Source of the DNA: Candidatus Methylacidiphilales bacterium
Lineage (GTDB): Bacteria; Verrucomicrobiota; Verrucomicrobiia; Methylacidiphilales; JANWVL01
NCBI GenBank assembly: GCA_025056655.1
Contig: JANWVL010000150.1
Coordinates: forward strand, 1-32,847
Direction: 5' to 3'
Length of the DNA stretch: 32,847 nucleotides
In this document: piece by piece, positions 14,999 to 23,813 of the stretch
How positions within the stretch are numbered: the stretch's first letter is position 1
How the letters are laid out: each line of letters starts with the position of its first letter
Notes under the pieces: model-generated
The model's database searches: none
The model's input: the letters and a program-made list of their open reading frames with translations, nothing else
What the model was told of the DNA's origin: nothing
Position numbers and translations under genes: made by a program

Positions 14999-17752
14999 CT
15001 AAGCAGAGGCAGAGAGTAAATTCGATTGAGAGCCAATCGCTAGCCGTTCTCTTAATAATTGGCTAAGAGGGGGAATATCTTTGGTGGGATCTAGCTTATG
15101 ACCGTCTTTGCGTCGGATATAAAAGGTGTCGAGCGCAACCCCCTTTTCAGTAGTGATTCGAGCTATCCCAACATCTATTTTGCAATCAGCTAGTGCATTA
15201 GTGATTTGATAGAGCAGGGCAGGGCGATCCGTGGCCCGAATTTCTAACACGGTGTAACGGGGATCCATATCATTAGAGAAAAAGATTCGCGGAGGAATTT
15301 CATCCACTGGGAACGAGACAGTTTTGGGGGCAGGAATTTGGGGCTCGATGGAATTGCCGCTCACACAAAGACTGCGGTGCAATAGTTCTTTGAACTTTTT
15401 TTTGTCGCGAGGATCTGTGGCTGCTTTTTGTTGCCGCGTCATGACGGTAAATGTATCGATGACAATGTCGTCCTGACGTGTCTGAATATCTGCATGCACG
15501 ATAGAAAGCCCTACTGCAGTTAACGCTGCGGTAATCTTAGCGAAGACGCGTTCACGGTTCCATGTGACCACGATAATTATAGAGTGATCCTCATCAGGGT
15601 AGTCAGTCCAAGAGATTATCGGAGCTAGTGGGTCGGATGAAGGATCGTGTTGTTGGATAAGAAACTCATGAACGGCAAGGATGTGGCTTTGGATAATATC
15701 GCTAGGACGTCCGATAGCATAGCGTATCGGCATAAGCTCGAAATGACGATTGATTTCCTCTGCCGGTATACGATCCTTAAGCGCGTTCAGACACTCTTCG
15801 CGTGTGGATTGGAGCTGCATATGAAGAGCCTCGATGAATTCCGACTCGCTTGCTAACGCTTGTGAGGCACGTCGATAAAGCATCCAATGAAGGCTTTGAC
15901 TCCAGCGAGACCAAGCGACGTCACCACCTGTGGCTTGAATATCGGCATATGTGAGCAACATCAGAAGGTCGAGACGTTCTTGAGTTTTAACGATGCGCGC
16001 AAATTCGAGAATGACCGTTTCATCATCAATGTTGCGCCGTCGTGCCCATTCAGAGAGCGTGGTATGATGGTCTACCAGAAATACAAGCGTGGATAACTCC
16101 TGCGGAGGCAGACGTAGACGTCGAGCTGCACGCATGGCACAGACAGCGCTTGCTCCTGCATGATCACGGGTGTTTTGTGCTTTGCCTGTATCGTGAAGAA
16201 GCATTGCGAGGTAAAGAAGGTGGGGACGTTCAATGCGATGGATGAGTTGCTGATAAGGCTCCAGAGCCTTTATTTCAGACGCCACAAGAGCATCAAGAGT
16301 CTCGATAGCCTGCAGAGTGTGTTCATCAGCGGTGTAACGATGATAAAATTCATGTTGAACAAGACAAGTAAGCGGCGCGAATTCAGGGAAGAGACGTCCT
16401 AGAATACCTAGCTCGTGCATGGACCTTAAAGCGCGGCCGACCTGTCCTTTTTGTGAGAGGATATGAAGAAGCATATCGACAATTGAGTTTTCGTAGATCA
16501 ATGAACGTTTCAGCAGATAGGCACGGCGGCGGATCTCTGAGGCCAACTCTGGAGAGAGAGGGAGTTGACGTTGTTGAAGAATAAGGAAAACACGGACTAG
16601 GAGCCTTGGATCTTGAGAAAGGAGCGTAGGACGCGCCATTGAGATTCCGTCCGGTTTTAGAGTAAATCCGTCAATAACTATGGCGCGGGGCGTGTTCTTT
16701 TTGAGAGGTAGGATATTCCAAAGTTTTTTCTGCTCCTGTTGATAGAAGCGAGCATGCAAAGTGTCGGTGAGCCATCGTGAGGTCTGATATATGATATTGG
16801 CATGGTGGTAGTAGTCTCGCATGAGAGCCTCGATGCGTCGGAGGAGGGTTTTATGTTGATAACGGAGTGAGTTGGCTATTTTGCCTTGTAATGGAAGTGT
16901 AAGAATATCGCCAGGTCGTTTTTGTAGGTAGTGCATTTCATGACGTATGCGGAGAAGGAAGTTATATGCTTTCTCAAGTTGCTTGCGCTCCGTCGGGGTG
17001 AGGTAGCGGCTTTCAACAAAGTCCTGCGTTGATTGAATGCCTAAAACGACTCGACCAATCCAAAGGAGATGGTGATAATCGCGTAACCCTCCACAACTTT
17101 GCTTAATGTTTGGTTCTTGCAGAAATACGGAGCGTCCTTGCTCGGTATGACGCCGAGTTTGATCTTCGATTCGCCAAAGCAGAAATTCTTTTTCTTTCCC
17201 GATTATACAGTGGCGCGGGAAATCGGTGTTGAAACGTTGCCAAAGGGCCTCGTCTCCGATGATGTAGCGCGTCTCAAGAAGAGAGGTTTTGGTTTGTAAA
17301 TCTTCATTGGCTAGGGAGATAACTTCTTCCATTGTACGAACAGCGTAGCCTGGCTTCAATCCAAGATCCCAGAGTTGATAGAGGATGTATTCAATCCAAG
17401 GACGAGACAGCTCGGAGGCATTCGATTGGAGAAAGAGTAAATCAATATCGCTATGCGGACAAAGCTGGTAACGGCCGAATCCACCGACTGCAATCAGGGT
17501 TAGAAGTGGTTTTTTTTTGTCTTGAAAAGACTCCTCTGCTTTGCGCCAGAGATGGCGAAGAAGGGCGTTGATTAGAGCAGCTCGGTGGTGAGCAGTCGTC
17601 AGACCATCTTCTCCTTGTCGATGCTGGAGGAAGATTCTGTGTTCTTCGAGTTTGAGAAATCTCTGATATCGTGCAAGAACGTCTGATGGGCGTTTGAGAT
17701 TTTCTGAGAGACGGTCAAGCTCGAGAAGTTCACGTTCGTAAAGACGTGGCAT
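14999..17752 (-). CDS. glnD: PII uridylyltransferase / uridylyl-removing enzyme
   Basis: A 917-residue bifunctional nitrogen sensor that adds UMP to PII proteins when glutamine is low and removes it when glutamine is high. Domains in order: a nucleotidyltransferase domain with GGFGRYQLCPHSDIDLLFL (90-108; G90-G91, D102 and D104 catalytic), a helical linker with SCGGLRD (219-225), an HD hydrolase domain with LAMLLHDTGKA (515-525; H520-D521) and DHAG (530-533), and two C-terminal ACT domains (about 723-790 and 834-905) that bind glutamine. GGFGR replaces the more usual GGYGR. Length is normal (E. coli 890). It is divergent from pdxJ across 72 bases and is first in the long minus-strand block. 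No glnB, glnK or glnA lies in the window. Confidence 0.96.
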   Translation of the reverse strand: MPRLYERELLELDRLSENLKRPSDVLARYQRFLKLEEHRIFLQHRQGEDGLTTAHHRAALINALLRHLWRKAEESFQDKKKPLLTLIAVGGFGRYQLCPHSDIDLLFLQSNASELSRPWIEYILYQLWDLGLKPGYAVRTMEEVISLANEDLQTKTSLLETRYIIGDEALWQRFNTDFPRHCIIGKEKEFLLWRIEDQTRRHTEQGRSVFLQEPNIKQSCGGLRDYHHLLWIGRVVLGIQSTQDFVESRYLTPTERKQLEKAYNFLLRIRHEMHYLQKRPGDILTLPLQGKIANSLRYQHKTLLRRIEALMRDYYHHANIIYQTSRWLTDTLHARFYQQEQKKLWNILPLKKNTPRAIVIDGFTLKPDGISMARPTLLSQDPRLLVRVFLILQQRQLPLSPELASEIRRRAYLLKRSLIYENSIVDMLLHILSQKGQVGRALRSMHELGILGRLFPEFAPLTCLVQHEFYHRYTADEHTLQAIETLDALVASEIKALEPYQQLIHRIERPHLLYLAMLLHDTGKAQNTRDHAGASAVCAMRAARRLRLPPQELSTLVFLVDHHTTLSEWARRRNIDDETVILEFARIVKTQERLDLLMLLTYADIQATGGDVAWSRWSQSLHWMLYRRASQALASESEFIEALHMQLQSTREECLNALKDRIPAEEINRHFELMPIRYAIGRPSDIIQSHILAVHEFLIQQHDPSSDPLAPIISWTDYPDEDHSIIIVVTWNRERVFAKITAALTAVGLSIVHADIQTRQDDIVIDTFTVMTRQQKAATDPRDKKKFKELLHRSLCVSGNSIEPQIPAPKTVSFPVDEIPPRIFFSNDMDPRYTVLEIRATDRPALLYQITNALADCKIDVGIARITTEKGVALDTFYIRRKDGHKLDPTKDIPPLSQLLRERLAIGSQSNLLSASA

Positions 17753-17788
17753 GGGCTGTGCGAAGAATCAAAGCGGTAAGAACCAGGA

Positions 17789-17817
17789 TTGGCAAGCGGC
17801 ATAAGTTTAAGTATAAG
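17789..17817 (+). promoter_or_regulatory. Candidate sigma70 promoter for pdxJ
   Basis: TTGGCA (17789-17794), a 17-base spacer and TATAAG (17812-17817) make a good sigma70-like pair, each matching five of six consensus bases. Only 7 bases separate the -10 from the pdxJ ATG, so transcription would begin at about the start codon and the GGAGG at 17818-17822 would not be part of the mRNA. That GGAGG is also only 2 bases from the ATG, too close for normal Shine-Dalgarno use. Confidence 0.45.
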
Positions 17818-17824
17818 GGAGGTT

Positions 17825-18604
17825 ATGGCTTATCTAGGAGTGAACTTGGATCATGTAGCCACCTTGCGGCAAGCACGTTATCGTGGATATCACACAGAAG
17901 ACTTTGCTGAGCCTTCTCCGCGCCATGCAGCCAAGATTTGCCTGCTCGCTGGGGTGCCGCGTATCACATTGCACCTACGAGAAGATCGTCGACACATACA
18001 GGACTCAGATGTATTAGAGATCAGTCGTTTGAGCGGGGTAATTTTAAATTTAGAAATGGCCCCGACGGAAGAGATGGTTCGCATAGCCAGTAAAATCAGA
18101 CCTGCCGAGGTATGCCTTGTGCCAGAGCGAAGACAGGAGTTAACGACAGAGGGTGGCTTGAACGTCCCAAAGCAAGCTAGCCAGCTAGAAAAAGTGATTA
18201 GAACGCTGACATCTAAAAAAATTAGAGTAAGTCTATTTGTTGATCCCATAATTCAACACATCGAGATTGCTAAAAAGATTGGAGCACATGTTATCGAGCT
18301 TCACACCGGAGCTTACGCTAACGGAAAGCGTAAAGCCGATCGACAACGAGAATTGAAGCGTCATGTAGCTGCTGCGCAAAAAGCGCGTGAACTGCAGTTG
18401 CAAATTAATGCTGGACATGGTCTCGACTACGACAACATTGTGGATTATGCGCAGGCCATTCCTGACGTGCATACGTTTAACATCGGCCATGCGATCGTAT
18501 CGCGTGCGATGTGGACAGGCCTAAAACGCGCGGTTGAGGAGATGTTGGCCTTGCTTCCAAAAAATTCGTCTCCAGAATATAGTGAAAACAAAAAAATCTT
18601 ATGA
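17825..18604 (+). CDS. pdxJ: Pyridoxine 5'-phosphate synthase
   Basis: A 259-residue TIM-barrel enzyme that condenses 1-deoxy-D-xylulose 5-phosphate with 3-amino-1-hydroxyacetone 1-phosphate to pyridoxine 5'-phosphate in the DXP-dependent vitamin B6 pathway. I start at MAYLGVNLDHVATLRQARY because it aligns with the family N-terminus; an in-frame TTG 12 codons earlier would add a tail with no family match. Conserved pieces are HLREDRRHI (catalytic H50), NLEMAPTEEM (E77), CLVPERRQELTTEGGL (98-112), HTGAYA, INAGHGLDYDN (H198) and FNIGHAIVSRA. Nothing is missing and length is normal. The stop overlaps the DJ-1 gene in an ATGA. PdxA and the other B6 genes are not in the window. The PLP made serves enzymes such as the nearby LysA. 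Confidence 0.96.
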   Translation: MAYLGVNLDHVATLRQARYRGYHTEDFAEPSPRHAAKICLLAGVPRITLHLREDRRHIQDSDVLEISRLSGVILNLEMAPTEEMVRIASKIRPAEVCLVPERRQELTTEGGLNVPKQASQLEKVIRTLTSKKIRVSLFVDPIIQHIEIAKKIGAHVIELHTGAYANGKRKADRQRELKRHVAAAQKARELQLQINAGHGLDYDNIVDYAQAIPDVHTFNIGHAIVSRAMWTGLKRAVEEMLALLPKNSSPEYSENKKIL

Positions 18605-19173
18605 GTGCACAATTCGAAGCTTTAATTTTTCTAGCCGAAGGTTTTGAAGAGATTGAGGCAATCACGCCTATTGACCTCTTGCGAAGGGCAGGAATCAAAG
18701 TGACAAGTGTAGGACTCGACCGCGGTCAAATCACAGCGGCACAAGGCACCCGGCATCTTGCCGATATCACGTTTCAAGAGCTACCTTCCGACATTCAACC
18801 AGCTATCATCATTTTACCAGGAGGTAACTTAGGCACAGAGAATCTCTTTCAATCCGAAAAACTTAAGTCCTTGCTCTATCGGCAAATTCAAGATGGTAGA
18901 TGGGTTGCCGCAATCTGTGCAGCTCCAACTATATTGGCACGACATGGTTTACTTAGAGCTGATACGCTGATTACTTGCTATCCATCCACAAGTCATTGGG
19001 TGCCTGCGGCTCATTATTCACCTACGAAACGCGTCGTTGTCTCACCGCCATTTATTACAAGTCAAGGACCTGGAACGAGCATGGAATGGAGTCTGGAGAT
19101 AATTCGTCAACTTCGCGGTCAAGCCACAGCCGAGGAAATACAACGAGGGGTGATTGCTCAAATCTGCGCTTAG
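18601..19173 (+). CDS. DJ-1/PfpI family protein (YajL/ThiJ type)
   Basis: A 190-residue single-domain protein of the DJ-1 superfamily. The reactive cysteine C106 sits in AAICAAPTIL, and the acidic partner E16 or E17 is in LAEGFEEIEAITPIDLLRRAG, the classic DJ-1/YajL N-terminal signature. ILPGGNLGTENL supplies the backbone turn behind the cysteine. C-terminal VVSPPFITSQGPGTSMEWSLEII matches the DJ-1/YajL version of the fold. Family members protect against oxidative and carbonyl stress, acting as chaperone, glyoxalase or deglycase; the exact activity is disputed even for model members. It is translationally coupled to pdxJ (4-base overlap) and followed 36 bases later by a superoxide dismutase, which supports a stress role. 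Cytoplasmic, no signal peptide. Confidence 0.9.
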   Translation: MSAQFEALIFLAEGFEEIEAITPIDLLRRAGIKVTSVGLDRGQITAAQGTRHLADITFQELPSDIQPAIIILPGGNLGTENLFQSEKLKSLLYRQIQDGRWVAAICAAPTILARHGLLRADTLITCYPSTSHWVPAAHYSPTKRVVVSPPFITSQGPGTSMEWSLEIIRQLRGQATAEEIQRGVIAQICA

Positions 19174-19209
19174 CCCTATTCAAACTTCAAAAAGTCTACA
19201 TATGATACT

Positions 19210-20010
19210 ATGACACGCAGGGAATGGCTGTGGATAAGTGCAGGTGCTCTCTTTTTCTGTCCATTACAAACACTACCTCAGAATACATCTAGACGAAATA
19301 AGAATACAAGTGGGCCAAGAGCCTCAACTGAGCAAGATTCAGGGCCGTTAATTATTCCGTTCAACCCTCTCCCTTACGATCCAGATGCTCTGGAGCCTTT
19401 TATTTCAAGGGAGATAATGGATCTGCACTATGGGCGTCACCATGCGGGGTATCACCAGGCTTTACAAGAAATGGTAACTCGACTCAACCTTAATTCCCGC
19501 CAAAATATCCAATGGATATTGAGAAATCTGGACGCCTTTCCTGAGGAGGCGCGTATGGTCTTACGAAATCAAGGCGGTGGACACTACAACCACGAGCTTT
19601 TCTGGAACTGTATGAAGCGAAATGGCGGAGGTCGACCTATTGATGAGCTTGGCAACGCCATCTCAGAAGCATTCGGAAGCTATGAAGATTTCCAAAAACT
19701 CTTCATTCAACACTCCATGAGTGTGTTTGGTTCAGGTTGGTGCTGGTTAAGCCTGACCCCAGATCTGAAACTCCATATTGAGACCACACCGAATCAAGAC
19801 AATCCGCTCATGCACGGTCATACTCCTATCTTTGGCGTGGATCTTTGGGAGCATGCTTATTACTTGCAGTATCAAAATCGTCGCAACGATTACTTAGATG
19901 CCTTTTTCAAAATTATTAATTGGGATTTTATATGTGAACGCTATCGCAAACTTATAGCAGAGATTTCCACGTCACATCCCATAACTCAAAGGCCTGTTTC
20001 AACTCGCTGA
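19210..20010 (+). CDS. sodA: Superoxide dismutase, Mn-type, with probable export signal
   Basis: A 266-residue Fe/Mn superoxide dismutase that converts superoxide to oxygen and hydrogen peroxide. Metal ligands are H73 (DLHYGRHH), H128 (GGGHYNH), D211 and H215 (VDLWEHAYYLQY); the gateway tyrosine is Y81. Q196 in TPNQD and the glycine-rich GGGH point to the manganese subclass, since iron enzymes carry their Gln in the AxQxWNH position. The first 45 residues extend beyond the catalytic domain: MTRREWLWISAGALFFC resembles a twin-arginine or short Sec signal, then a Ser/Thr/Asn-rich linker. A periplasmic or membrane-attached enzyme is therefore likely. LFFC is a poor lipobox. It lies 36 bases after the DJ-1 gene and 23 before the PhoH gene. 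Confidence 0.93.
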   Translation: MTRREWLWISAGALFFCPLQTLPQNTSRRNKNTSGPRASTEQDSGPLIIPFNPLPYDPDALEPFISREIMDLHYGRHHAGYHQALQEMVTRLNLNSRQNIQWILRNLDAFPEEARMVLRNQGGGHYNHELFWNCMKRNGGGRPIDELGNAISEAFGSYEDFQKLFIQHSMSVFGSGWCWLSLTPDLKLHIETTPNQDNPLMHGHTPIFGVDLWEHAYYLQYQNRRNDYLDAFFKIINWDFICERYRKLIAEISTSHPITQRPVSTR

Positions 20011-20033
20011 TGATATAACCCTCCGCAAATCAT

Positions 20034-21485
20034 TTGAAAAATTACATACTCGATACAAACGTTCTTCTCCACGATCCCCAGAGCATCCAATCATTCGAGG
20101 ATAATCATGTCTGGATACCAATAGAAGTCCTTGGAGAATTAGATAAATTTAAAAACGAGATGAGCGAGCGAGGCGCTAACGCCCGAGTCGTTCACCGAAT
20201 GTTGATGGAATTATTCCCAAGTGCTGAATGCTCAATTTTAGAAGGTGTAGAGACAACATTTGGAGGCAAAATTTCTATCGGTATCAACCCATGGATGACT
20301 CTCACTAAGAAACATCGGCGTTGGAGAGAGCTTGCTGCACTATTTCCACAGATGGAAACCGTTGACCATCGACTGCTAGCTTTTGCCCTTTACCTTAAAG
20401 AAAGCAGGCCGGCTGATAGAACTGTTATTGTTACCAAAGATATCAATCTTTATCTGAAAGCTCTCGCCATCGGCGTAGAGGCTGAAGATTACCGCACGGA
20501 TAAAGTCTCCCCGTTAGATGTTGAATCCACATTACCAGCATCACTCGAACTTTCCGCCACAGAATTGCAACGATTTATGAGCACGGGGCAGATTCAGTTG
20601 CCTGCCTCAAGAAAACTTGATTTTTACATTAATGAATACGTCACTTTTACAACCGATGGTCGCAAACATGTCCCTGCACGTTATCTCGGAGAGAATACTT
20701 TTCGTAGGTTAATCGTCCCGCAAACTGTTCCTACTTCTCCTTATTACCAACTCAAACCCGCAAACCTTGGGCAACTCTGCCTGATGGATGCCTTGTTAGA
20801 TCCTCAAATATCCTTAGTCACATGCTACGGCATCGCAGGCACTGGTAAGACCCTTTTGGCGATGGCCGCAGGACTACATCAAGTAATGAAACGCGAATAC
20901 GATGGCATAACAATCAGCCGCCCCGTTGTAACGATGGGAGAAGGAATCGGATTTTTGCCAGGGACCTTGGAGGAAAAAATGCGACCTTGGCTACAACCCA
21001 TCTACGATGCCCTCGAAATTTTGATCCCAGCCTATCCCCACCCAGATCCGAAATATTTCGGCAAAAAGAAACGAGCAAATAAGAACACCCAACTTTTCTC
21101 CCAGATCCTCTCACCGCAGCACAACGGTTCATCTTCCCTGAAGCCTGTCAAACCCTACGAAAGACTGATCCAACAAGGCCTGATTGAAATTGAAGCATTG
21201 TGTTTCATTCGAGGACGATCCATCCCCAGACGTTATTTTGTCCTAGACGAAGCTCAACAAATCACCCCCCGAGAGGCAAAAACGATTGTCACTCGCATGT
21301 CCCAAGGATCTAAACTCGTGATGGTCGGAGACCCCGCACAAATTGACAACCCCTATGTAGATTCACGATCCAACGGCCTGGTTTACACCCGCAACCGCCT
21401 AAAAGGCCATCCTCTTGCTGCTCATGTTGCTTTGCATAAAGGAGAGCGAAGCCCACTTGCAGAAATCGGCGCATCACTCATGTAG
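20034..21485 (+). CDS. phoH: PIN domain-PhoH ATPase fusion (PhoH2-like)
   Basis: A 483-residue protein with an N-terminal PIN nuclease domain (YILDTNVLLHDP with D7, EVLGELDKFK, then VTKDINLYLKA with D136) and a C-terminal PhoH P-loop ATPase (about 235-480). Walker A is GIAGTGKT (266-273), TISRPVVTMGEGIGFLPGTLEEKM is the PhoH signature, YFVLDEAQQ (401-409) is Walker B, and VMVGDPAQID is the sensor region. PIN-PhoH proteins of mycobacteria act as RNA helicase-nucleases; the same activity is likely but unproven here. The frame has no ATG at its start: TTG at 20034 gives the family N-terminus, and a stop codon at 20016 excludes any longer form. No Shine-Dalgarno is visible. Its stop lies 6 bases from the stop of the convergent GT4 gene. 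Confidence 0.93.
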   Translation: MKNYILDTNVLLHDPQSIQSFEDNHVWIPIEVLGELDKFKNEMSERGANARVVHRMLMELFPSAECSILEGVETTFGGKISIGINPWMTLTKKHRRWRELAALFPQMETVDHRLLAFALYLKESRPADRTVIVTKDINLYLKALAIGVEAEDYRTDKVSPLDVESTLPASLELSATELQRFMSTGQIQLPASRKLDFYINEYVTFTTDGRKHVPARYLGENTFRRLIVPQTVPTSPYYQLKPANLGQLCLMDALLDPQISLVTCYGIAGTGKTLLAMAAGLHQVMKREYDGITISRPVVTMGEGIGFLPGTLEEKMRPWLQPIYDALEILIPAYPHPDPKYFGKKKRANKNTQLFSQILSPQHNGSSSLKPVKPYERLIQQGLIEIEALCFIRGRSIPRRYFVLDEAQQITPREAKTIVTRMSQGSKLVMVGDPAQIDNPYVDSRSNGLVYTRNRLKGHPLAAHVALHKGERSPLAEIGASLM

Positions 21486-21491
21486 TTAATC

Positions 21492-22733
21492 CTAAAGCCG
21501 AGCAACTACCTTACGGAATGCTTTTGCTAAAATAGCTACATTCGATTGGATAGAATAATTCTCCTCTATCCAACGTCGTCCATTAGCAGCTAATCTTTTT
21601 CTTAAAGGCTCGTCATTCACAAGCAATTTCACAGCTCTAGCAAGTTGCTCTTCATCAGTGGGATCAACTACGAGACCCGTTTCCATATGCGTCACTGCCT
21701 CATTTGCACCAGCCATTCGAGAGCAAATTACAGGCAACATATGTGAAAAAGCCTCAGGAATAACATTTGGCAAGCCATCCCGATCTCCATGCTGATCGAT
21801 CTCCCCAGTGTGCCAGAAAATATCTGCCCATTCATAAGCCCTCTGCACCTCGCTGTAAGGAAGCGCCCCGACGAAGTTAATGTTATCCAATCCCAGCTCC
21901 TTCACTCGATCTATTAAGTCATGCTTTAACTCCCCATCTCCAATAATCGTTAACTCAAAGTCTATCCCCCATTGTTTCAGCAAATAACAAGCCATTATCT
22001 GATGAATATGTCCCTTCTTAGGCACAAGTCTCCCCACAGAGAGAATACGCACTTTATTCTCTATTTTTCTCTTCTCCTTGACTGGAGGAAGTTCTTCCAA
22101 TCCCCGACGAGCCAAAACTATTTTCTGAGGCTCTGCTCCAAGCCGTGTAAGATGACGAACGTTTTCATGGGTAGTGGTGTGAACAAACTTCGCGGCCTGG
22201 AGCTTCAAATGCAAATAAGGATCGCCCCCATCTCGATACAAATCATAAGCATGAGCGCCAAAACTAAAACTTTTATTCGCTAAGTAGGCGACTACAAGTG
22301 CTGCAGTAGCTGGCATTGTTGCCCATGTTGCATGGATGTGCTTGATGGCACTGTTTCGAAAATACTCCGCTTTTTCCAAAGCAAAATAGACTCCCCATAA
22401 GGTGTAGCTGATCTTTTCTCTTTTTATAGGAGTCTTCCACTCCAATATCCCCCGGATCGCTTCCAATAGTAATATTGGTCGCCTGCGCCACTCTCTCCAA
22501 AATGCAACGATGAATTTTTTGATGAACTTATTAGTTTTTATAAGAGGAAAATGATACACGGATGTGCCCTCTGGTGGAGGCGGATCTTGGTTGAAATCAT
22601 GTTTCGTGCAGCAGGAATGTATTTCTATCTCAAATCCTTGTTTGGCTAGCTCACGAATTTCACGCTCGAGAAATGTCTGCGTCAACACGGGAAACTCCGA
22701 GCAAAAATAAGCAAGCCTTATTTTACTCTCCAT
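21492..22733 (-). CDS. Glycosyltransferase, GT4-like (colanic acid WcaL/AmsK-like)
   Basis: A 413-residue GT-B enzyme. The N-terminus RLAYFCSEFPVLTQTFLEREIREL is the characteristic start of the WcaL/AmsK-like group that acts on exopolysaccharide repeat units. The second domain has VRILSVGRLVPKKGHIHQI, a GDGELKHDL turn, FVGALPYSEVQRAYEWADIF, then DGLPNVIPEAFSHMLPVI, the variant E/D-x7-E region, and GANEAV. GLVVDPTDEEQLARAV is also family-typical. The start has AAGGGA about 5 bases upstream. The gene follows the 22743 gene by 9 bases, so the two form a two-gene operon. It converges with phoH with 6 bases between stops. Likely a surface-polysaccharide transferase; the sugar is not predictable. 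Confidence 0.88.
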   Translation of the reverse strand: MESKIRLAYFCSEFPVLTQTFLEREIRELAKQGFEIEIHSCCTKHDFNQDPPPPEGTSVYHFPLIKTNKFIKKFIVAFWREWRRRPILLLEAIRGILEWKTPIKREKISYTLWGVYFALEKAEYFRNSAIKHIHATWATMPATAALVVAYLANKSFSFGAHAYDLYRDGGDPYLHLKLQAAKFVHTTTHENVRHLTRLGAEPQKIVLARRGLEELPPVKEKRKIENKVRILSVGRLVPKKGHIHQIMACYLLKQWGIDFELTIIGDGELKHDLIDRVKELGLDNINFVGALPYSEVQRAYEWADIFWHTGEIDQHGDRDGLPNVIPEAFSHMLPVICSRMAGANEAVTHMETGLVVDPTDEEQLARAVKLLVNDEPLRKRLAANGRRWIEENYSIQSNVAILAKAFRKVVARL

Positions 22734-22742
22734 CTATCCCTT

Positions 22743-23813
22743 TTAGCTTTTTTCAGCGTAAAGAGCAATAGCTGCCTCGAGAGCTTGACATACTCTTTCC
22801 GTGCCATCTTCAAAACCCCTCTGAATCTTTTCGCGGTATTTATCCAATGAAATCTCAAAGCGCCTGAATAAATCAAGACTAGGAGACAAATCTAAAGAGT
22901 AGTCCCCATATCCTAATGCTCGCACATACCATGCATTTAGAAATTGCTCAAATAAACCCCGAATGGGAAAACATAAAATCGGTTTCTCATAATAGAGTGC
23001 TTCACAGATTACGTTGTGACCACCATTCACTACCGCATAAGAAGCACCGGATAAATCCTCCAAAAGGCGTCTTTCGCTGAACCCCCTAAAGATCAAGTTA
23101 CCTTCCTGTTTCTCACAATGGCTCATGCCGTATATGACCACTTCCCGATCCAGCTTTTTAAGCGGTTCTAAAAGACGGCTGAAAGTTGCGCTCGACTGAT
23201 AAACAAAAACATAATCCCCACGCCGTGGCGAAAATGCTCTTACTTCATCACGTAAAACAGGAGGCAAAAGCAGATTCAGTTCACCCTTCCTCTGAGTCCT
23301 TTTCAACCCCGGATGGAAGAAAGATACAATCAAATTATGGCGACTAACGTCATAGAGAAGATAATCGTTAACCATTGCCAAGCCCCACGAAACCTTCTGC
23401 CCCCACGGAACTTCATATTCACAAGCTTTCAAAACATGACTATGATCGATAGAGATCAGCGGCCACTTCTTCAACTTCGCTATCCACGGCAAAAAAAATT
23501 CTCGATCTACCACTACAACATCCGGCCTGAATTTTTCTGCTACCGCACAGACCTTCTCTAGCACGTTAGGAAAAGAACAAATACAATTTAATGCATGACC
23601 GATAGTCCCAAAGACCGACACCGCTTGCCTGCGATGAACTGTTCGCAAGACAGGCACTTCCAAAAAATTTTCTTCTCCACGCATTCTCTCAGCCACTCTA
23701 CCACCTCCCACAAAAAAGAATTCATGCCTACCTCGCAACCGACTGAGTATCGCAGCCGTACGCGCCCAGTGCCCCCAAGTGTTCCCCATTATTCCATACA
23801 AAATTTTAGCCAT
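22743..23813 (-). CDS. GT-B glycosyltransferase, MurG/GT28-like (Glyco_trans_1_3 type)
   Basis: A 356-residue GT-B protein. It begins ILYGIMGNTWGHWARTAAILSRLRGRHEFFFVGGG, the G-x-GH-x-x-R pattern of Glyco_trans_1_3 and MurG-related enzymes that use UDP-sugars and lipid acceptors. DVVVVDREFFLPWIAKL and ISIDHSH close the first domain. YVFVYQSSATF opens the second, and YAVVNGGHNVICEALYYEKPILCFPIRGLFEQFLNA is the donor-binding region. It ends soon after. The stop is 9 bases before the next GT gene. Just upstream, 23838-23844 holds a perfect AAGGAGG on the minus strand, but 24 bases from the ATG. A second, weaker AAGGGG sits 1 base from the ATG. It is divergent from ubiE across 72 bases. Likely an envelope glycolipid or polysaccharide transferase. 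Confidence 0.82.
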   Translation of the reverse strand: MAKILYGIMGNTWGHWARTAAILSRLRGRHEFFFVGGGRVAERMRGEENFLEVPVLRTVHRRQAVSVFGTIGHALNCICSFPNVLEKVCAVAEKFRPDVVVVDREFFLPWIAKLKKWPLISIDHSHVLKACEYEVPWGQKVSWGLAMVNDYLLYDVSRHNLIVSFFHPGLKRTQRKGELNLLLPPVLRDEVRAFSPRRGDYVFVYQSSATFSRLLEPLKKLDREVVIYGMSHCEKQEGNLIFRGFSERRLLEDLSGASYAVVNGGHNVICEALYYEKPILCFPIRGLFEQFLNAWYVRALGYGDYSLDLSPSLDLFRRFEISLDKYREKIQRGFEDGTERVCQALEAAIALYAEKS

